Below are positions 43,462 through 53,365 of a stretch of DNA of 64,000 nt, one piece after another (within the stretch, counting starts at the first letter, position 1; the number at the start of each line of letters is the position of its first letter). The notes beneath the pieces are model-generated. The model worked only from the letters and a program-made list of their open reading frames with translations. It did not search any database and had not been told where the DNA came from. Position numbers and translations under genes: made by a program. Origin of the DNA: Hydromicrobium sp964415365 (lineage in GTDB: Bacteria > Actinomycetota > Humimicrobiia > Humimicrobiales > Humimicrobiaceae); NCBI GenBank assembly GCA_964415365.1, contig CAYPYW010000011.1:14597-78596 (forward strand). Reading direction: 5' to 3'.

Positions 43462-44054
43462 TTTATCTGGAATTATTAATTACCTTCTCCAAAATAGGAT
43501 TATTTTGCTTTGGTGGCGGATACGGTATGATTCCTGTTATTGAAAGAGAAATAGTAGCTCACAATTGGCTTACCAGTCAGGAATTCGTAAATATAATCTC
43601 GATTTCAGAGATGACTCCAGGCCCAATTGCTGTAAACACAGCCACCTTTATTGGGTATAAGGTAGGAGGAATTCCTGGCGGAGTACTTGCTACCATAGGA
43701 GTGGTCCTACCATCGTTCATTTTAATTTTAAGTATCTATCATCTTTTATCTAAATATCAACATCATCAAATAGTGAAAGATATCATTTATGGAATTAGAC
43801 CGGTTGTACTGGCATTAATTATACAGGCTACTATATTTGTAGCTCAAAACACTTTATTTAGAGAAGAAATAAGTTATAAAGCTATATTAAATTTTAGCGA
43901 CGGCAGTCACTTTTGGGGAATCATTAACCCTACTACTATAGTAATAACGATTGTAAGCCTAATAATATTACTTGTTCCTAAAATACATCCAATCCTGGTA
44001 ATTTTGATAGCAGGTGCAGCCGGAGTTATCTCATATTACATAGGTGTGTTATAA
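43458..44054 (+). CDS. Chromate transporter family protein, half-size, second subunit (ChrA)
   Basis: A 198-residue CHR half with FGGGYGMIPVIEREIV and SEMTPGPIAVNTATFIGYKVGG. It is the second part of the pair begun by the upstream gene and runs convergent to rpmA, ending 16 bp from the rpmA stop. The two genes form a plus-strand insertion in the minus-strand rplU-rpmA-obgE string. Confidence 0.88.
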   Translation: MIYLELLITFSKIGLFCFGGGYGMIPVIEREIVAHNWLTSQEFVNIISISEMTPGPIAVNTATFIGYKVGGIPGGVLATIGVVLPSFILILSIYHLLSKYQHHQIVKDIIYGIRPVVLALIIQATIFVAQNTLFREEISYKAILNFSDGSHFWGIINPTTIVITIVSLIILLVPKIHPILVILIAGAAGVISYYIGVL

Positions 44055-44070
44055 ACAGAGGCGATGATCG

Positions 44071-44322
44071 CTAAGAAATGATGTTCACTACTTTACCTTT
44101 TTTGCTGTTCTTTATAAACTCAACCCTTCCATTAGCTCTGGCAAAAAGGGTATGATCCCGTCCTATGCCAACATTAATGCCCGGCCTGTATCTGGTCCCT
44201 CTTTGTCTTATAATAATATTTCCTGCAGCCACTAACTGGCCTCCAGACTTTTTTATACCCAGAAACTTAGGATTACTATCTCTTCCATTTCTGCTACTTC
44301 CTACACCTTTTTTACTAGACAT
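44071..44322 (-). CDS. rpmA: 50S ribosomal protein L27
   Basis: An 83-residue L27: KKGVGSSRNGRDSNPKFLGIKK then GNIIIRQRGTRYRPGINVGIGRDHTLFA, the family signature. It begins MSSKKGVG, close to the usual MAHKKG form and without the cleavable N-terminal extension found in Firmicutes. It follows rplU by 18 bp. Confidence 0.97.
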   Translation of the reverse strand: MSSKKGVGSSRNGRDSNPKFLGIKKSGGQLVAAGNIIIRQRGTRYRPGINVGIGRDHTLFARANGRVEFIKNSKKGKVVNIIS

Positions 44323-44340
44323 AAGTTTCTCCTGTTGCCA

Positions 44341-44655
44341 TTACTTTATACTTATTTTATCCAAGTGTAATATTGTAAGTAATTGCCTGTGTCCCACTTT
44401 CCTCCTATACCTTTTCTTGGGCTTATATTTAAAAGCAATTACCTTATCTCCTTTTATTTGCTTCTTTATAGTAGCTTCTACCGCAGCCTTTGACACCAGC
44501 GGTTTCCCAATTTCTATTTTATCACCATCACTGATAAGATTAACTTCCGAGAGCGTAACCTTATCACCTTCTTTACCCTCAATTCTCTCCACTACTATAT
44601 CTTTATTTTCTTCAACTTTATATTGTTTTCCACCACTTGTAATTATTGCGTAAAT
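44341..44655 (-). CDS. rplU: 50S ribosomal protein L21, apparently started at an ATT codon
   Basis: L21 with the C-terminal HRQLLTILHLDKISIK. The first conventional start in this frame is GTG 44592, which would remove the conserved N-terminus. Reading upstream gives YAIITSGGKQYKVEEN directly after an ATT codon at 44655-44653. GGAGG at 44662-44666 lies six bases before it. No ATG, GTG or TTG occurs between this point and an in-frame TGA upstream. Starting at ATT gives 104 residues, the normal L21 length. Either this is a rare AUU start or the base is a sequence error for ATG. Confidence 0.85.
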   Translation of the reverse strand: MYAIITSGGKQYKVEENKDIVVERIEGKEGDKVTLSEVNLISDGDKIEIGKPLVSKAAVEATIKKQIKGDKVIAFKYKPKKRYRRKVGHRQLLTILHLDKISIK

Positions 44656-44744
44656 CTTAAACCTCCATGGCTCTCTTCAAATCACAGAGTGCAATATTAA
44701 CACATATATTATTACCCTGTCAATTTAAAATGGTTATCATTATT

Positions 44745-46418
44745 TCAATCACAGATTTCTGCTACAGCACTGGTTTTGGATATGGATTTAATCTCTACTT
44801 TTAATCTCTGACCCACATATTTACTTCCATTAATTATCTGTACGATATATCCGTCAACCCTGGAGATAGCATCTCTTTTATTATGCAGATACGGCTCTTC
44901 AACAAATAAATCCAGGATATCTCCAGTCTTAAATGGTTTAGCAGCCTCCTTTACTTCGGCAATCGAACCTTCGGCAATTACTAAAAAAGAATCGATAGAT
45001 AATTTTGAATCGCCCTGAACACAAATGTATTTTCTGGTTATATTTTCAAGATGTTTTAAATTCCTGCCATCTGCACCTATAATAAGGGATGCAATAGCAG
45101 TATTCAATTTTATTAAAAAACCCTTAGAATTGCTCTCTCTAGCAAGTCTTCTTATTTTTCTTTCAGCTTCAAGTCTTATGGTTTCCTCAGATTTTATATA
45201 ACCTGAACCACCACAACAGGGACAGGTTTTGCACATGGCACCAAGAATTCCATCAGAGACGTTCTTTCTGGTCATCTCCAGAAGTCCCAACTTTGAAAAT
45301 TGCAATATTTCAGTTTTAATCCTGTCATTTTCGAGACACTCAAGAAACCTTTTAAAAACTTTATTTCTGTCTTTTTCACTTGCCATATCAATAAAGTCAA
45401 TTACTATTATTCCACCAATATCCCTGAGCTTTAATTGGCTGGCAATAGTTTCTGCCGCCTCAAGATTAGTTCTTAATATAGTCTGGGCCGAGCTTTTGCT
45501 TGAAGTATATTTCCCTGTATTAACATCAATTGAGGTCATAGCTTCCCCGTGATCTATTACTATGAAACCACCGGATTTGAGCCATACTTTTCTTTCCAGA
45601 GCACTCTCTATTACTTCATTAACATTAAAAGCCTCAAACAAATCTTCCCTTCCATGATGAACAACAATGTTGTCAAATTTAATCCCGATAGATTTCAAAT
45701 AATGGACAATTTCCCTTTTAATTACCTTCTTGTCCACATATATGGTATTAAACTCTTCTGAAAATACATCCCGCATCAGTTTTATAACCATTGAATGCTC
45801 GCTGAAAATCATTTTTGGACTGTTTAAACCAGATGATTTTTTCCTTATGTAATTCCATTTTTTTATAAGTTGATTTAAGTCCTTTTTTAATTTGGCTTTG
45901 CCTGCTTCTCTGGCCGCAGTCCTCACAATTAACCCATAATCTTCACTTTTTATCTCTTCAGCAAGTTTCTTCAAATTCTCTCTTTCTTCGCTATCAAGCT
46001 TCCTGGAAATACCAACACCTCTATTAAAAGGTGCCAAAACAAGATACCTCCCGGGGATAGATACAAAAGTAGTAAGTCTGGCACCCTTTGTCTTCATTGG
46101 ATCTTTCGTTACCTGGACCATTACCATTTGGTTAGGCTTAAGAACATATTGTATCTTCTTTGGGATTTCCTCACCGTTATCAACATCCATATCAAGGCCA
46201 ATCTCGTTTATATACAAAAATGCATTTTTATCTTCACCAATATCCACAAAAGCTGCATCCAACCCCGGAAGGACATTCTTTACCATCCCCATATATATAT
46301 TCCCAACCAGAGACTTTTTACTTTTACGGTCAAAATAAAGCTGGGTAACCTGTTTCGATTCCAGGATAGCAGCTCTGGTCTCATTTTTATCTGAACTTAT
46401 TAACATTTCTCTATACAA
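44745..46418 (-). CDS. rng: Ribonuclease E/G family
   Basis: A 557-residue RNase E/G. It has an N-terminal S1 domain (GNIYMGMVKNVLPGLDAAFVDIG), a DNase I-like catalytic part with the magnesium aspartates in IDVNTGKY and IIVIDFIDM, and a zinc-link CKTCPCC. It processes rRNA and degrades mRNA. It lacks the long C-terminal scaffold of E. coli RNase E. The TTG start at 46418 is supported by GGAG five bases upstream; ATG 46406 has no good site. The position before rplU matches rne in Actinobacteria. Confidence 0.94.
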   Translation of the reverse strand: MYREMLISSDKNETRAAILESKQVTQLYFDRKSKKSLVGNIYMGMVKNVLPGLDAAFVDIGEDKNAFLYINEIGLDMDVDNGEEIPKKIQYVLKPNQMVMVQVTKDPMKTKGARLTTFVSIPGRYLVLAPFNRGVGISRKLDSEERENLKKLAEEIKSEDYGLIVRTAAREAGKAKLKKDLNQLIKKWNYIRKKSSGLNSPKMIFSEHSMVIKLMRDVFSEEFNTIYVDKKVIKREIVHYLKSIGIKFDNIVVHHGREDLFEAFNVNEVIESALERKVWLKSGGFIVIDHGEAMTSIDVNTGKYTSSKSSAQTILRTNLEAAETIASQLKLRDIGGIIVIDFIDMASEKDRNKVFKRFLECLENDRIKTEILQFSKLGLLEMTRKNVSDGILGAMCKTCPCCGGSGYIKSEETIRLEAERKIRRLARESNSKGFLIKLNTAIASLIIGADGRNLKHLENITRKYICVQGDSKLSIDSFLVIAEGSIAEVKEAAKPFKTGDILDLFVEEPYLHNKRDAISRVDGYIVQIINGSKYVGQRLKVEIKSISKTSAVAEICD

Positions 46419-46448
46419 TTTTACTCCAGTCTCCTTTGTTCTACTTAC

Positions 46449-47156
46449 TTAAACTACCTCCATAGGTGTTTTAAGCACACCTTCCCTTATTACGAACAAC
46501 TCCTCTTTATTTACATCCTTAATATTGATCCTGTATTTCTCTAACCAACTTCCAAAAAACTGGTAAAAATTATTAAACTTAAAAAATTCATTATTTTTCT
46601 CTTTAAAAATTTTAGCATATCCAAATAGTTTTAGAAGGATAATATCTGAAGTTTCCCTTCCCGGTACTACCTCTAAATCAAATATTGACCGGGAAAAATC
46701 GGATTTAACCATCAAATTTTTCTCCACCACAGCATAAAACTTATCTAATAAGCTTCCGGTAGAAGAGCGAGCATCAAGTTTGAAACTATAAAAGCTTATT
46801 GCTATTTCATTCATGAGACTATCCGCTTTTACCATCATCCTTTTTGCCCCTGTGAGCTGCATCTGCGGTTTTAGTTCAAGGTTAACTTTCTTTTTAAGTT
46901 CATTCTCATCAATCTCACCATCAAGCAACGCATCGGCATATTCTGCCAGGCTCTCTACACCCAATGGGGTAGGCAAACTGAAACTTATCTTTGGCTTTGG
47001 ATTATACCCCTGGCTATATTTGATTTCCAGCCCCGCTCTACCTAAAGCACGGATTATCATCCTGGAAATATCCAGGTGAGATAGATACTTAAACTCATCC
47101 TTTTTATAAAATTTAAACCTTATTCTGGTTTCTGATACATTCTTTTGATCTATCAT
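46449..47156 (-). CDS. TIGR03936/DUF2344 family protein (radical SAM-linked)
   Basis: A 235-residue protein with the DUF2344 signature: RIRFKFYKKDEFKYLSHLDISRMIIRALGRAGLEI, then SQGYNPKPKISFSLPTPLGVES. The function is not established. It is nearly always encoded beside the large radical SAM protein just upstream, whose end it overlaps by 44 bases, so the two likely act together. Some genomes encode the two as a fusion. Confidence 0.88.
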   Translation of the reverse strand: MIDQKNVSETRIRFKFYKKDEFKYLSHLDISRMIIRALGRAGLEIKYSQGYNPKPKISFSLPTPLGVESLAEYADALLDGEIDENELKKKVNLELKPQMQLTGAKRMMVKADSLMNEIAISFYSFKLDARSSTGSLLDKFYAVVEKNLMVKSDFSRSIFDLEVVPGRETSDIILLKLFGYAKIFKEKNNEFFKFNNFYQFFGSWLEKYRINIKDVNKEELFVIREGVLKTPMEVV

Positions 47157-48921
47157 ATTCTCTTAGTAAAAATTCCTTACTGACCCCGATATCAATGATA
47201 TCCCAGGGTAATATCTCATCAACAGAAAAATCTCTGTTGGCAAAGAAACCAATATCCAGATCAGCTTTCTTAAATTCTTTTTCCCAGACATGGAATTTGA
47301 AAAAATCAGTCCAGTTATCAAATCTGGCACCACTTTTCCACACACTTTCTATAACCCTGCCAACCCGCTCATTACCCCTGGACAAGGCACACTCTATCAT
47401 ACTTTTCCTGGGATCGGTCCAGTTTATGTTTACATATCTCTTCGGTACATTTTTTAAAATATAGTTAAATTTGCCATCCAGACTTTCTATACTGTCCTGG
47501 GCTACCCATTGAAACGGAGTAAATGGCTTGGGGCAAAACGCATTTATACTGACGTTAATTTTTAACCTTGGCAGTTTCTTCCCGGGAAGCCTGCTTTTTG
47601 CTGCCATGATTATCTTTTCCAAAAGCTCTACTATCTGATGGATATCTTCATCATCTTCATATGGCAACCCTATCATAAAATAAAGCTTGATTCTTTCCCA
47701 ACCCTTGCTGAAAGCCATCTTTATGCAGTCAAGCATTTTACTTTCTTCAATATTTTTATTAATTATATCTCTCATCCTCTGACTGCCTGCTTCGGGGGCA
47801 AAAGTAAGTCCTGTTTTCCTGCCCTTTTGAATAAGTTCCACCAATTTCAAATTGAAACTATCCAGTCTCATAGAAGGCATTGAAACTGACAGTCCTTTGG
47901 ATTTTGAAGAATTTGTAATTTTATCCAACAAATACTCAATTTCCCCATAGTCTGATGAAGATAGTGACAAAAATGAAATTTCGTCATAACCTGTATTTTT
48001 GATTCCTATGATACTCTGCTTGATCAGAGATTCAACCTTCCTCTTCCGTACCGGTCTATAAATTATGCCTGCCTGGCAGAATCGGCAACCTCTGCCGCAA
48101 CCTCTCATAATTTCTACTGCAAATCTATCGTGTACCGCTTTAATATTGGATATTACCGGGTCCTGAACTATCTCAAATTTATCCAGATCTTTTACTGTTG
48201 CCTTTTTTACTTTTTTCTCAGGTTCAATTCCTTTAACACGGCCATCCGGATAGTAATAAAATCTATAGAATCCTGGAACATATATCCCATCCAGTTTACT
48301 AATTTCCTTTAAGAACCACCCCTTATCTCTGTCATTATCCTTATAAACTTTCACTCTTTGCAGAATAGATATAGTTATCTCTTCACCATCTCCAATCACA
48401 AAAAAATCCATAAATTCTGAGAGAGGTTGAGGATTCACAATTGTGGGACCTCCGGCACACACCAGTGGAAATTTTTCTCTTCTATGCTTTGAGTTTATAC
48501 TTATGCCGCCCAGATCAAGCATATTTAATATATTGGTGCATAAAAGCTCATGCTGGACGGTAAATCCAATTAAATCAAAAGAGTTCAGAAATATCCTGTT
48601 TTCCAGCGAAAATATTTTTACATTTTGCCTCCTGAGTTTTTCCTCAAAGTCTATCCACGGAGAAAAAACCCTTTCTGCCGAAAAACAATCGTGTTTATTT
48701 ACAATGTCATATAAAATCTGGAGTCCCAGATTAGACATACCGACTTCATAAACATCTGGAAATACTAGAGCCATAAGGACAATATTGCAGAAATCTTTTA
48801 ATGCCTCCGGACTTTTACTTCTAGCTCCTATTTCATTATTTATATACCTGCCCGGTTTTTCGATATCCTTTAAAAGCTTTTCAAGCAGGCTAAAATCGCC
48901 CAGCCTTTCAATTTTGTTCAT
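47113..48921 (-). CDS. B12-type radical SAM protein, TIGR03960 family
   Basis: A 602-residue protein. The N-terminal half has a degenerate B12-binding-like fold (VFPDVYEVGMSNLGLQILYDIVN). The radical SAM core carries C-x3-C-x2-C in MRGCGRGCRFCQAG, and FAPEAGSQRMRDIINKN lies in the barrel. It belongs to the TIGR03960 group paired with DUF2344 beside rne/rng; the substrate is unknown. It lies 18 bp after rodA and overlaps the DUF2344 gene. Confidence 0.88.
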   Translation of the reverse strand: MNKIERLGDFSLLEKLLKDIEKPGRYINNEIGARSKSPEALKDFCNIVLMALVFPDVYEVGMSNLGLQILYDIVNKHDCFSAERVFSPWIDFEEKLRRQNVKIFSLENRIFLNSFDLIGFTVQHELLCTNILNMLDLGGISINSKHRREKFPLVCAGGPTIVNPQPLSEFMDFFVIGDGEEITISILQRVKVYKDNDRDKGWFLKEISKLDGIYVPGFYRFYYYPDGRVKGIEPEKKVKKATVKDLDKFEIVQDPVISNIKAVHDRFAVEIMRGCGRGCRFCQAGIIYRPVRKRKVESLIKQSIIGIKNTGYDEISFLSLSSSDYGEIEYLLDKITNSSKSKGLSVSMPSMRLDSFNLKLVELIQKGRKTGLTFAPEAGSQRMRDIINKNIEESKMLDCIKMAFSKGWERIKLYFMIGLPYEDDEDIHQIVELLEKIIMAAKSRLPGKKLPRLKINVSINAFCPKPFTPFQWVAQDSIESLDGKFNYILKNVPKRYVNINWTDPRKSMIECALSRGNERVGRVIESVWKSGARFDNWTDFFKFHVWEKEFKKADLDIGFFANRDFSVDEILPWDIIDIGVSKEFLLREYDRSKECIRNQNKV

Positions 48922-48939
48922 ACTTAGTTTTCCTAAAAA

Positions 48940-50139
48940 TTATTTAAAATCTTGATAGGCAATTTCATGGCCTTTTCTTACTTCTTTCCATATATAGATA
49001 TTTTCCACAAGACCAATACCTAAAAATATACTTATAAGGCTGGAACCTCCAGAACTCAAGAAGGGCAGAGGAATTCCAATAATGGGCATAATACCTATAG
49101 TCATACCTATATTTATAACCACCTGAGATAAAATAACAAAACCTATTCCCGAACCAAGCAGCATAGCAAAGCTATCGGAAGAATTTGAGGCTATATAAAA
49201 GCACCTCCAGATAATCAAGCCAAGTATCAATACTACCAGAATTGCTCCAACAAAACCTACTTCTTCCCCAATAACGGAAAATATAAAATCGGTGTGGTGT
49301 TCCGGAACATAACTCAGATTGGTCTGCTTTCCCAGAAAAAGACCTTTCCCTAAAAATCCGCCGGAACCAATTGCCAGTTTGGATTGATATAGATTATAGC
49401 CGGCACCCTCAGTTGAAGACGCATCCGGTTTCAAAAAGACAAGAATTCTATCTATTTGATATTGTTTGATAAGACCGGCTTTAAAAGCAAGGAAAATCCC
49501 TCCTGTCGTCAGCCCTAATATTGAAATGATGTATAGAAAATTAGCCCCGGACAAAAACAACAAACCTATATATACTATAAAATAAATTAAAGCAGTCCCA
49601 TAATCCGGCTCCAGTAAAACCAATACCACGAATATAAGGGCTATAACCGATGAGATAGCAACTTTTTTAAATGTAACCTGGTGTACCTTTTCACCTCTCC
49701 ATCTTGACATAACAGCAGACAGAGCTACTACCATAAAAATTTTCGAAAACTCCGAGGGCTGAATAGTGGTAAATTTTAAATCTATCCAGCCTTTCGATCC
49801 ATGCACCTCATAACCAAAAAGAAGCACAGCAGCAAGTGAAAAAATACCTACAGCAAGAACCAACCACCAGTACCTCTGAATCTTTCTGTAATTTATAAAT
49901 TGAACTGCAATAAAAATAACGATTCCAACTGCTAACCAGATTACCTGCTTCTTGAGGTAGTATTGAGGATCAGTTACTCCCCCCGGCATGGTTTCCCTGG
50001 TTGCACTGTAAATTATCAGAACGCCGAATGACGAAATAACAAACACCAGAAAAAACAATACAAAATCAAACCGGATTCTTCTTTTCTCTCCAGCAATACT
50101 ATCAAAACCTCTAAGACTCTTTTTTCTTCTTCTTATCAT
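48940..50139 (-). CDS. rodA: Peptidoglycan glycosyltransferase RodA (SEDS family)
   Basis: A 399-residue membrane protein with about ten helices. SEDS motifs include FTTIQPSEFSKIFMVVALS, LLEPDYGTALI, VPEHHTDFIFSVIGEEVGF and the final IPLPFLSSGGSSLI. It polymerises lipid II in the elongation machinery together with the PBP2 encoded just upstream. The cytoplasmic N-terminus is unusually basic (RRRKKSLRGF). Confidence 0.95.
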   Translation of the reverse strand: MIRRRKKSLRGFDSIAGEKRRIRFDFVLFFLVFVISSFGVLIIYSATRETMPGGVTDPQYYLKKQVIWLAVGIVIFIAVQFINYRKIQRYWWLVLAVGIFSLAAVLLFGYEVHGSKGWIDLKFTTIQPSEFSKIFMVVALSAVMSRWRGEKVHQVTFKKVAISSVIALIFVVLVLLEPDYGTALIYFIVYIGLLFLSGANFLYIISILGLTTGGIFLAFKAGLIKQYQIDRILVFLKPDASSTEGAGYNLYQSKLAIGSGGFLGKGLFLGKQTNLSYVPEHHTDFIFSVIGEEVGFVGAILVVLILGLIIWRCFYIASNSSDSFAMLLGSGIGFVILSQVVINIGMTIGIMPIIGIPLPFLSSGGSSLISIFLGIGLVENIYIWKEVRKGHEIAYQDFK

Positions 50140-50160
50140 TTACACCTTTACAATTACTTC

Positions 50161-52017
50161 TCAATTAATATTAAATAAATACCTATATATTTCCTCTACA
50201 ATCGGTGCCACATTGCTTCCACCAGAACCAGCTTCTTCAAGCATTGCTACAATCACATATTCGGGATTACCCACTGGAGCATAACTTGCAAACCAGGCAT
50301 AATCCTGTCTTCCAAAGAATTCTGCAGTACCTGTTTTCCCCGCAATTGGTATTTCATCTAGCGGAAAATCACTGAAAACACTAGCCGCCGTTCCCCCTGT
50401 ATTGACCACCTGAACCAGGCCATCTTCTATTATTTCAATGAGATTTTCATTTAACTGTAAATCCTGGTATTCCTGTATTGAACTATCCGGAAATAAATTA
50501 CCTTCAGAATCTTTTATCACTTTAACTAAATAAGGTGTATATTCTATACCTCTATTAGCCAGGATCGAAAAAGCCTGCGCCATCTGAAGCGGAGTTACCG
50601 TCAAGTCTCCCTGACCTATAGCCATATTGACGCTGTCTCCTGGAAACCAAACAGAATATTTTGGCTGACCTTTAAAATAGTCTTTTTTCCATTCTTTATC
50701 CGGAACCAGTCCTTCATCTTCATTAGGCAGGTCAACTCCAGTTAAAGAACCAAACCCAAAAATCCGTAAATATTTTTGAAGAAGTTCTTCCATGTTACTA
50801 TATTTTGTAAAAAGTCCGTATCCCACCTGGTAGAAATAAATGTCACAGGAATTTTTAATAGCCCCCCTGATATCAAGACTTCCATGACTTGACCAGCATT
50901 TCTTTGGGAAATCTTCTCCCAGTCCCAGCCATACCCCGGCACAATTTAACCTGGTGCTCTCACTGATTACTTCTTCCGCAAGCCCGGCATAAGCCGTAAC
51001 TATTTTAATTGAAGAACCTGGAGGAAATGACATAACCGCTCTATTATTCAAAGGGTAATAATTTTCCGGATCATTTAGATAAGCCCAGTCACCCTCCGAT
51101 ATTCCACCAACAAACCATTCCGGATTATAAGTTGGGTAACTGGCCATAGCCAATATTTGACCATCTCTGGGGCTAAACACAACCACCGCTCCACCCGGCA
51201 CATTATAATTCTCATTGGTATCCTTAATCTTTTTCTGCCTTACCTCCAGTATAGACTCATAAAGAATTTTCTCTACAGTCCTCTGCAGGTTAATATCAAT
51301 CGTAAGGTACAAATCATTTCCACTAATTGACTCAGTTTCTTCCAGTATACTTACTGGCTTTCCCAAAGGATCGACCTCATATACTATCTTTCCTTTCTCA
51401 CCCCTGAGTATACTCTCATAAGCCTCTTCCAGCCCGCTCCATCCTATCTGATCTCCACCTTCATAATTATATTTGTATTCTTCTGATTTTAATCTGTCCT
51501 CACTAATCTCTCCGGTATATCCCAGCAGGTGCGACGCCAGATAACCAAAATTATACTCTCTCAGATATAAGTCAATTACTTCCACCCCCGGCAGTTCACT
51601 GCTGTTTTCTTTAAGATAAATCATAGTAGCGGTATCGATATCCTGCTTTAGAACAACCCTGTCTATATAAGATACATTGCTTTGTTCCATTCTTTGCTTT
51701 ATATCTTCATATGACATATCCAAACAATCACTTAAAGCTTCCATCACATCTTCATTTTTTAAAACGACATAAGGCTCCACAGCTACAGCTTTAACCGGAA
51801 TACTTTTGACTAACAATTTTCCATTACGGTCATAAATGTTCCCCCGCGGGGCTGTTACAGTTTTTTCCCTGCTAATATTTTCGGATGCCAATTCTGCATA
51901 CAGTTCCCCGCTCATTACTTGCAAAAAGTAAAGCCTCAACATAAGCACAACCGATACTGCTGCCAGCAGATAAAATAATATTTTAAATCTTATTTTTGTA
52001 TTTGAACCCAAATTCAA
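50161..52017 (-). CDS. mrdA: Penicillin-binding protein 2 (transpeptidase)
   Basis: A 618-residue class B PBP. It has a membrane anchor at 13-32, the dimerisation/pedestal domain, and a transpeptidase domain with the SxxK site in MSFPPGSSIKIV, SCD in IKNSCDIYF and KTG in IAGKTGTAEF. It crosslinks peptidoglycan in the elongasome with RodA. The whole set mreB, mreC, mreD, mrdA, rodA is present, implying a rod-shaped cell. It overlaps mreD by 35 bases. Confidence 0.96.
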   Translation of the reverse strand: MNLGSNTKIRFKILFYLLAAVSVVLMLRLYFLQVMSGELYAELASENISREKTVTAPRGNIYDRNGKLLVKSIPVKAVAVEPYVVLKNEDVMEALSDCLDMSYEDIKQRMEQSNVSYIDRVVLKQDIDTATMIYLKENSSELPGVEVIDLYLREYNFGYLASHLLGYTGEISEDRLKSEEYKYNYEGGDQIGWSGLEEAYESILRGEKGKIVYEVDPLGKPVSILEETESISGNDLYLTIDINLQRTVEKILYESILEVRQKKIKDTNENYNVPGGAVVVFSPRDGQILAMASYPTYNPEWFVGGISEGDWAYLNDPENYYPLNNRAVMSFPPGSSIKIVTAYAGLAEEVISESTRLNCAGVWLGLGEDFPKKCWSSHGSLDIRGAIKNSCDIYFYQVGYGLFTKYSNMEELLQKYLRIFGFGSLTGVDLPNEDEGLVPDKEWKKDYFKGQPKYSVWFPGDSVNMAIGQGDLTVTPLQMAQAFSILANRGIEYTPYLVKVIKDSEGNLFPDSSIQEYQDLQLNENLIEIIEDGLVQVVNTGGTAASVFSDFPLDEIPIAGKTGTAEFFGRQDYAWFASYAPVGNPEYVIVAMLEEAGSGGSNVAPIVEEIYRYLFNIN

Positions 52018-52507
52018 TCTCCCTGTTCATACCAGAACTCATACTTATAATAGGAAAAATAATAAACATCAAGATAATATTAAAAGCCGGCTTCGTTATC
52101 AGTTCAAGTCCCATTTGCAGCCAATTACTGCTAAAATTAAACAGGTAACGAATTAGACTTACTATCAAAATATTAATTTCGGTAATTAGAAAGACAATAA
52201 ATGAATAAGTCAAATATTTAAATTTGAATCCTGACATAATAAGTCTGCTTACAATAAAGGCATCTATGGAATAAATAAAGGCACTTATTCCAATAATATC
52301 TCCTATCATAAGATCCAGTGTAATACCTACCATAAACCCAAATAAAATCCCCCAGAAGGTGCCGTCAAACAAGGCAACTGCTATTATAACTACCATAACT
52401 AAATCAAAATTCACTGAAAATAACTTAAGATGCTCGAAAAAACCTACCTGCAGCAGTAAACAGATTATAAGTATAAAGAAATGTAAGATTTTATAAAAAA
52501 CTTTCAT
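51983..52507 (-). CDS. mreD: Rod shape-determining protein MreD
   Basis: A 174-residue membrane protein with about five helices and the MreD layout: a short N-terminal helix, LVMVVIIAVALFDGTFWGILFGFMVGITLDLMIGDIIGISAF in the centre, and a hydrophobic end. Sequence conservation is low in this family, and the position between mreC and mrdA carries most of the weight. It is expected to link MreC to the elongation complex. Confidence 0.9.
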   Translation of the reverse strand: MKVFYKILHFFILIICLLLQVGFFEHLKLFSVNFDLVMVVIIAVALFDGTFWGILFGFMVGITLDLMIGDIIGISAFIYSIDAFIVSRLIMSGFKFKYLTYSFIVFLITEINILIVSLIRYLFNFSSNWLQMGLELITKPAFNIILMFIIFPIISMSSGMNREIEFGFKYKNKI

Positions 52508-52523
52508 AGCCTTAAACAGTATC

Positions 52524-53333
52524 TCATTTTTTTATTACCAAAACATATTCTATCTTTCTAAAATCAACAAAAGGTTCAATTTCAATTATCTTGTATGGAT
52601 TACCTGTAACTTCACTCACCTTACTTACCCGACCTATCAGGATTTCACCGGGTAGATTCCCATACTCTGATGTCATTATTATATCCCCTTTAAATACCGG
52701 CTCTTCGCTGGAGATATAATTTAAAGTAATCTTCCCATCCTGGTCGCCCTGAATGATTCCCAATTTTCTTGAAGACAGAATCCTCACCCCGATATTACTC
52801 TGAGGATCGTTAATAAGTCTCACGCTGCATGAATCATTGCCGGCCAGCATTACTACTCCTACCAATCCATTTTCATTAATTACTCCCATTCCTTCCAGTA
52901 CACCGTCACTACTGCCAACATCTAAAACAATTTCTGACTGCCATTTACTTTCATAATAGCCTATTACCTTTGCAGGCATAGTTATATAATCTTCTCTCAG
53001 CTCTAAGCCCAGTAGCTTTCTCAATGAATCATTCTCAACCTTAAGATTTATATTTTCACTGTATTTTTCTCTTAATTCTGAATTTTCCTCTTGAAGATTT
53101 AGATACTTGTCCCTTAAATTTATATAATCCCTTATTGAATTTATAAAGCGTGTAACCGGATTAAAGAAAGAAAAAATTTTCTTCTGGATGGGTTTGAAAA
53201 AATCAACGGTTTTAGCCTTGATATTATCGATTATATCAGACTGTCTAAAACTTACAGTAATAACTACCAGACACAAAACAATTATTATAGCCAGAACAAT
53301 AAAGTTCCTAAATCTTCTATTTAATCTAATCAT
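52524..53333 (-). CDS. mreC: Rod shape-determining protein MreC
   Basis: About 269 residues from ATG 53333, the third codon of a longer TTG frame; neither has a clear ribosome site. One N-terminal membrane helix (about 10-28) is followed by a coiled coil (about 60-105, IRDYINLRDKYLNLQEENSELREK) and the paired beta-barrel domain with AKVIGYYESKWQSEIVLDVGSSDGV. It organises PBP2/RodA outside the membrane. Confidence 0.95.
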   Translation of the reverse strand: MIRLNRRFRNFIVLAIIIVLCLVVITVSFRQSDIIDNIKAKTVDFFKPIQKKIFSFFNPVTRFINSIRDYINLRDKYLNLQEENSELREKYSENINLKVENDSLRKLLGLELREDYITMPAKVIGYYESKWQSEIVLDVGSSDGVLEGMGVINENGLVGVVMLAGNDSCSVRLINDPQSNIGVRILSSRKLGIIQGDQDGKITLNYISSEEPVFKGDIIMTSEYGNLPGEILIGRVSKVSEVTGNPYKIIEIEPFVDFRKIEYVLVIKK

Positions 53334-53365
53334 CAGCAAATATTATAGATTGAATGTAAAATCAG

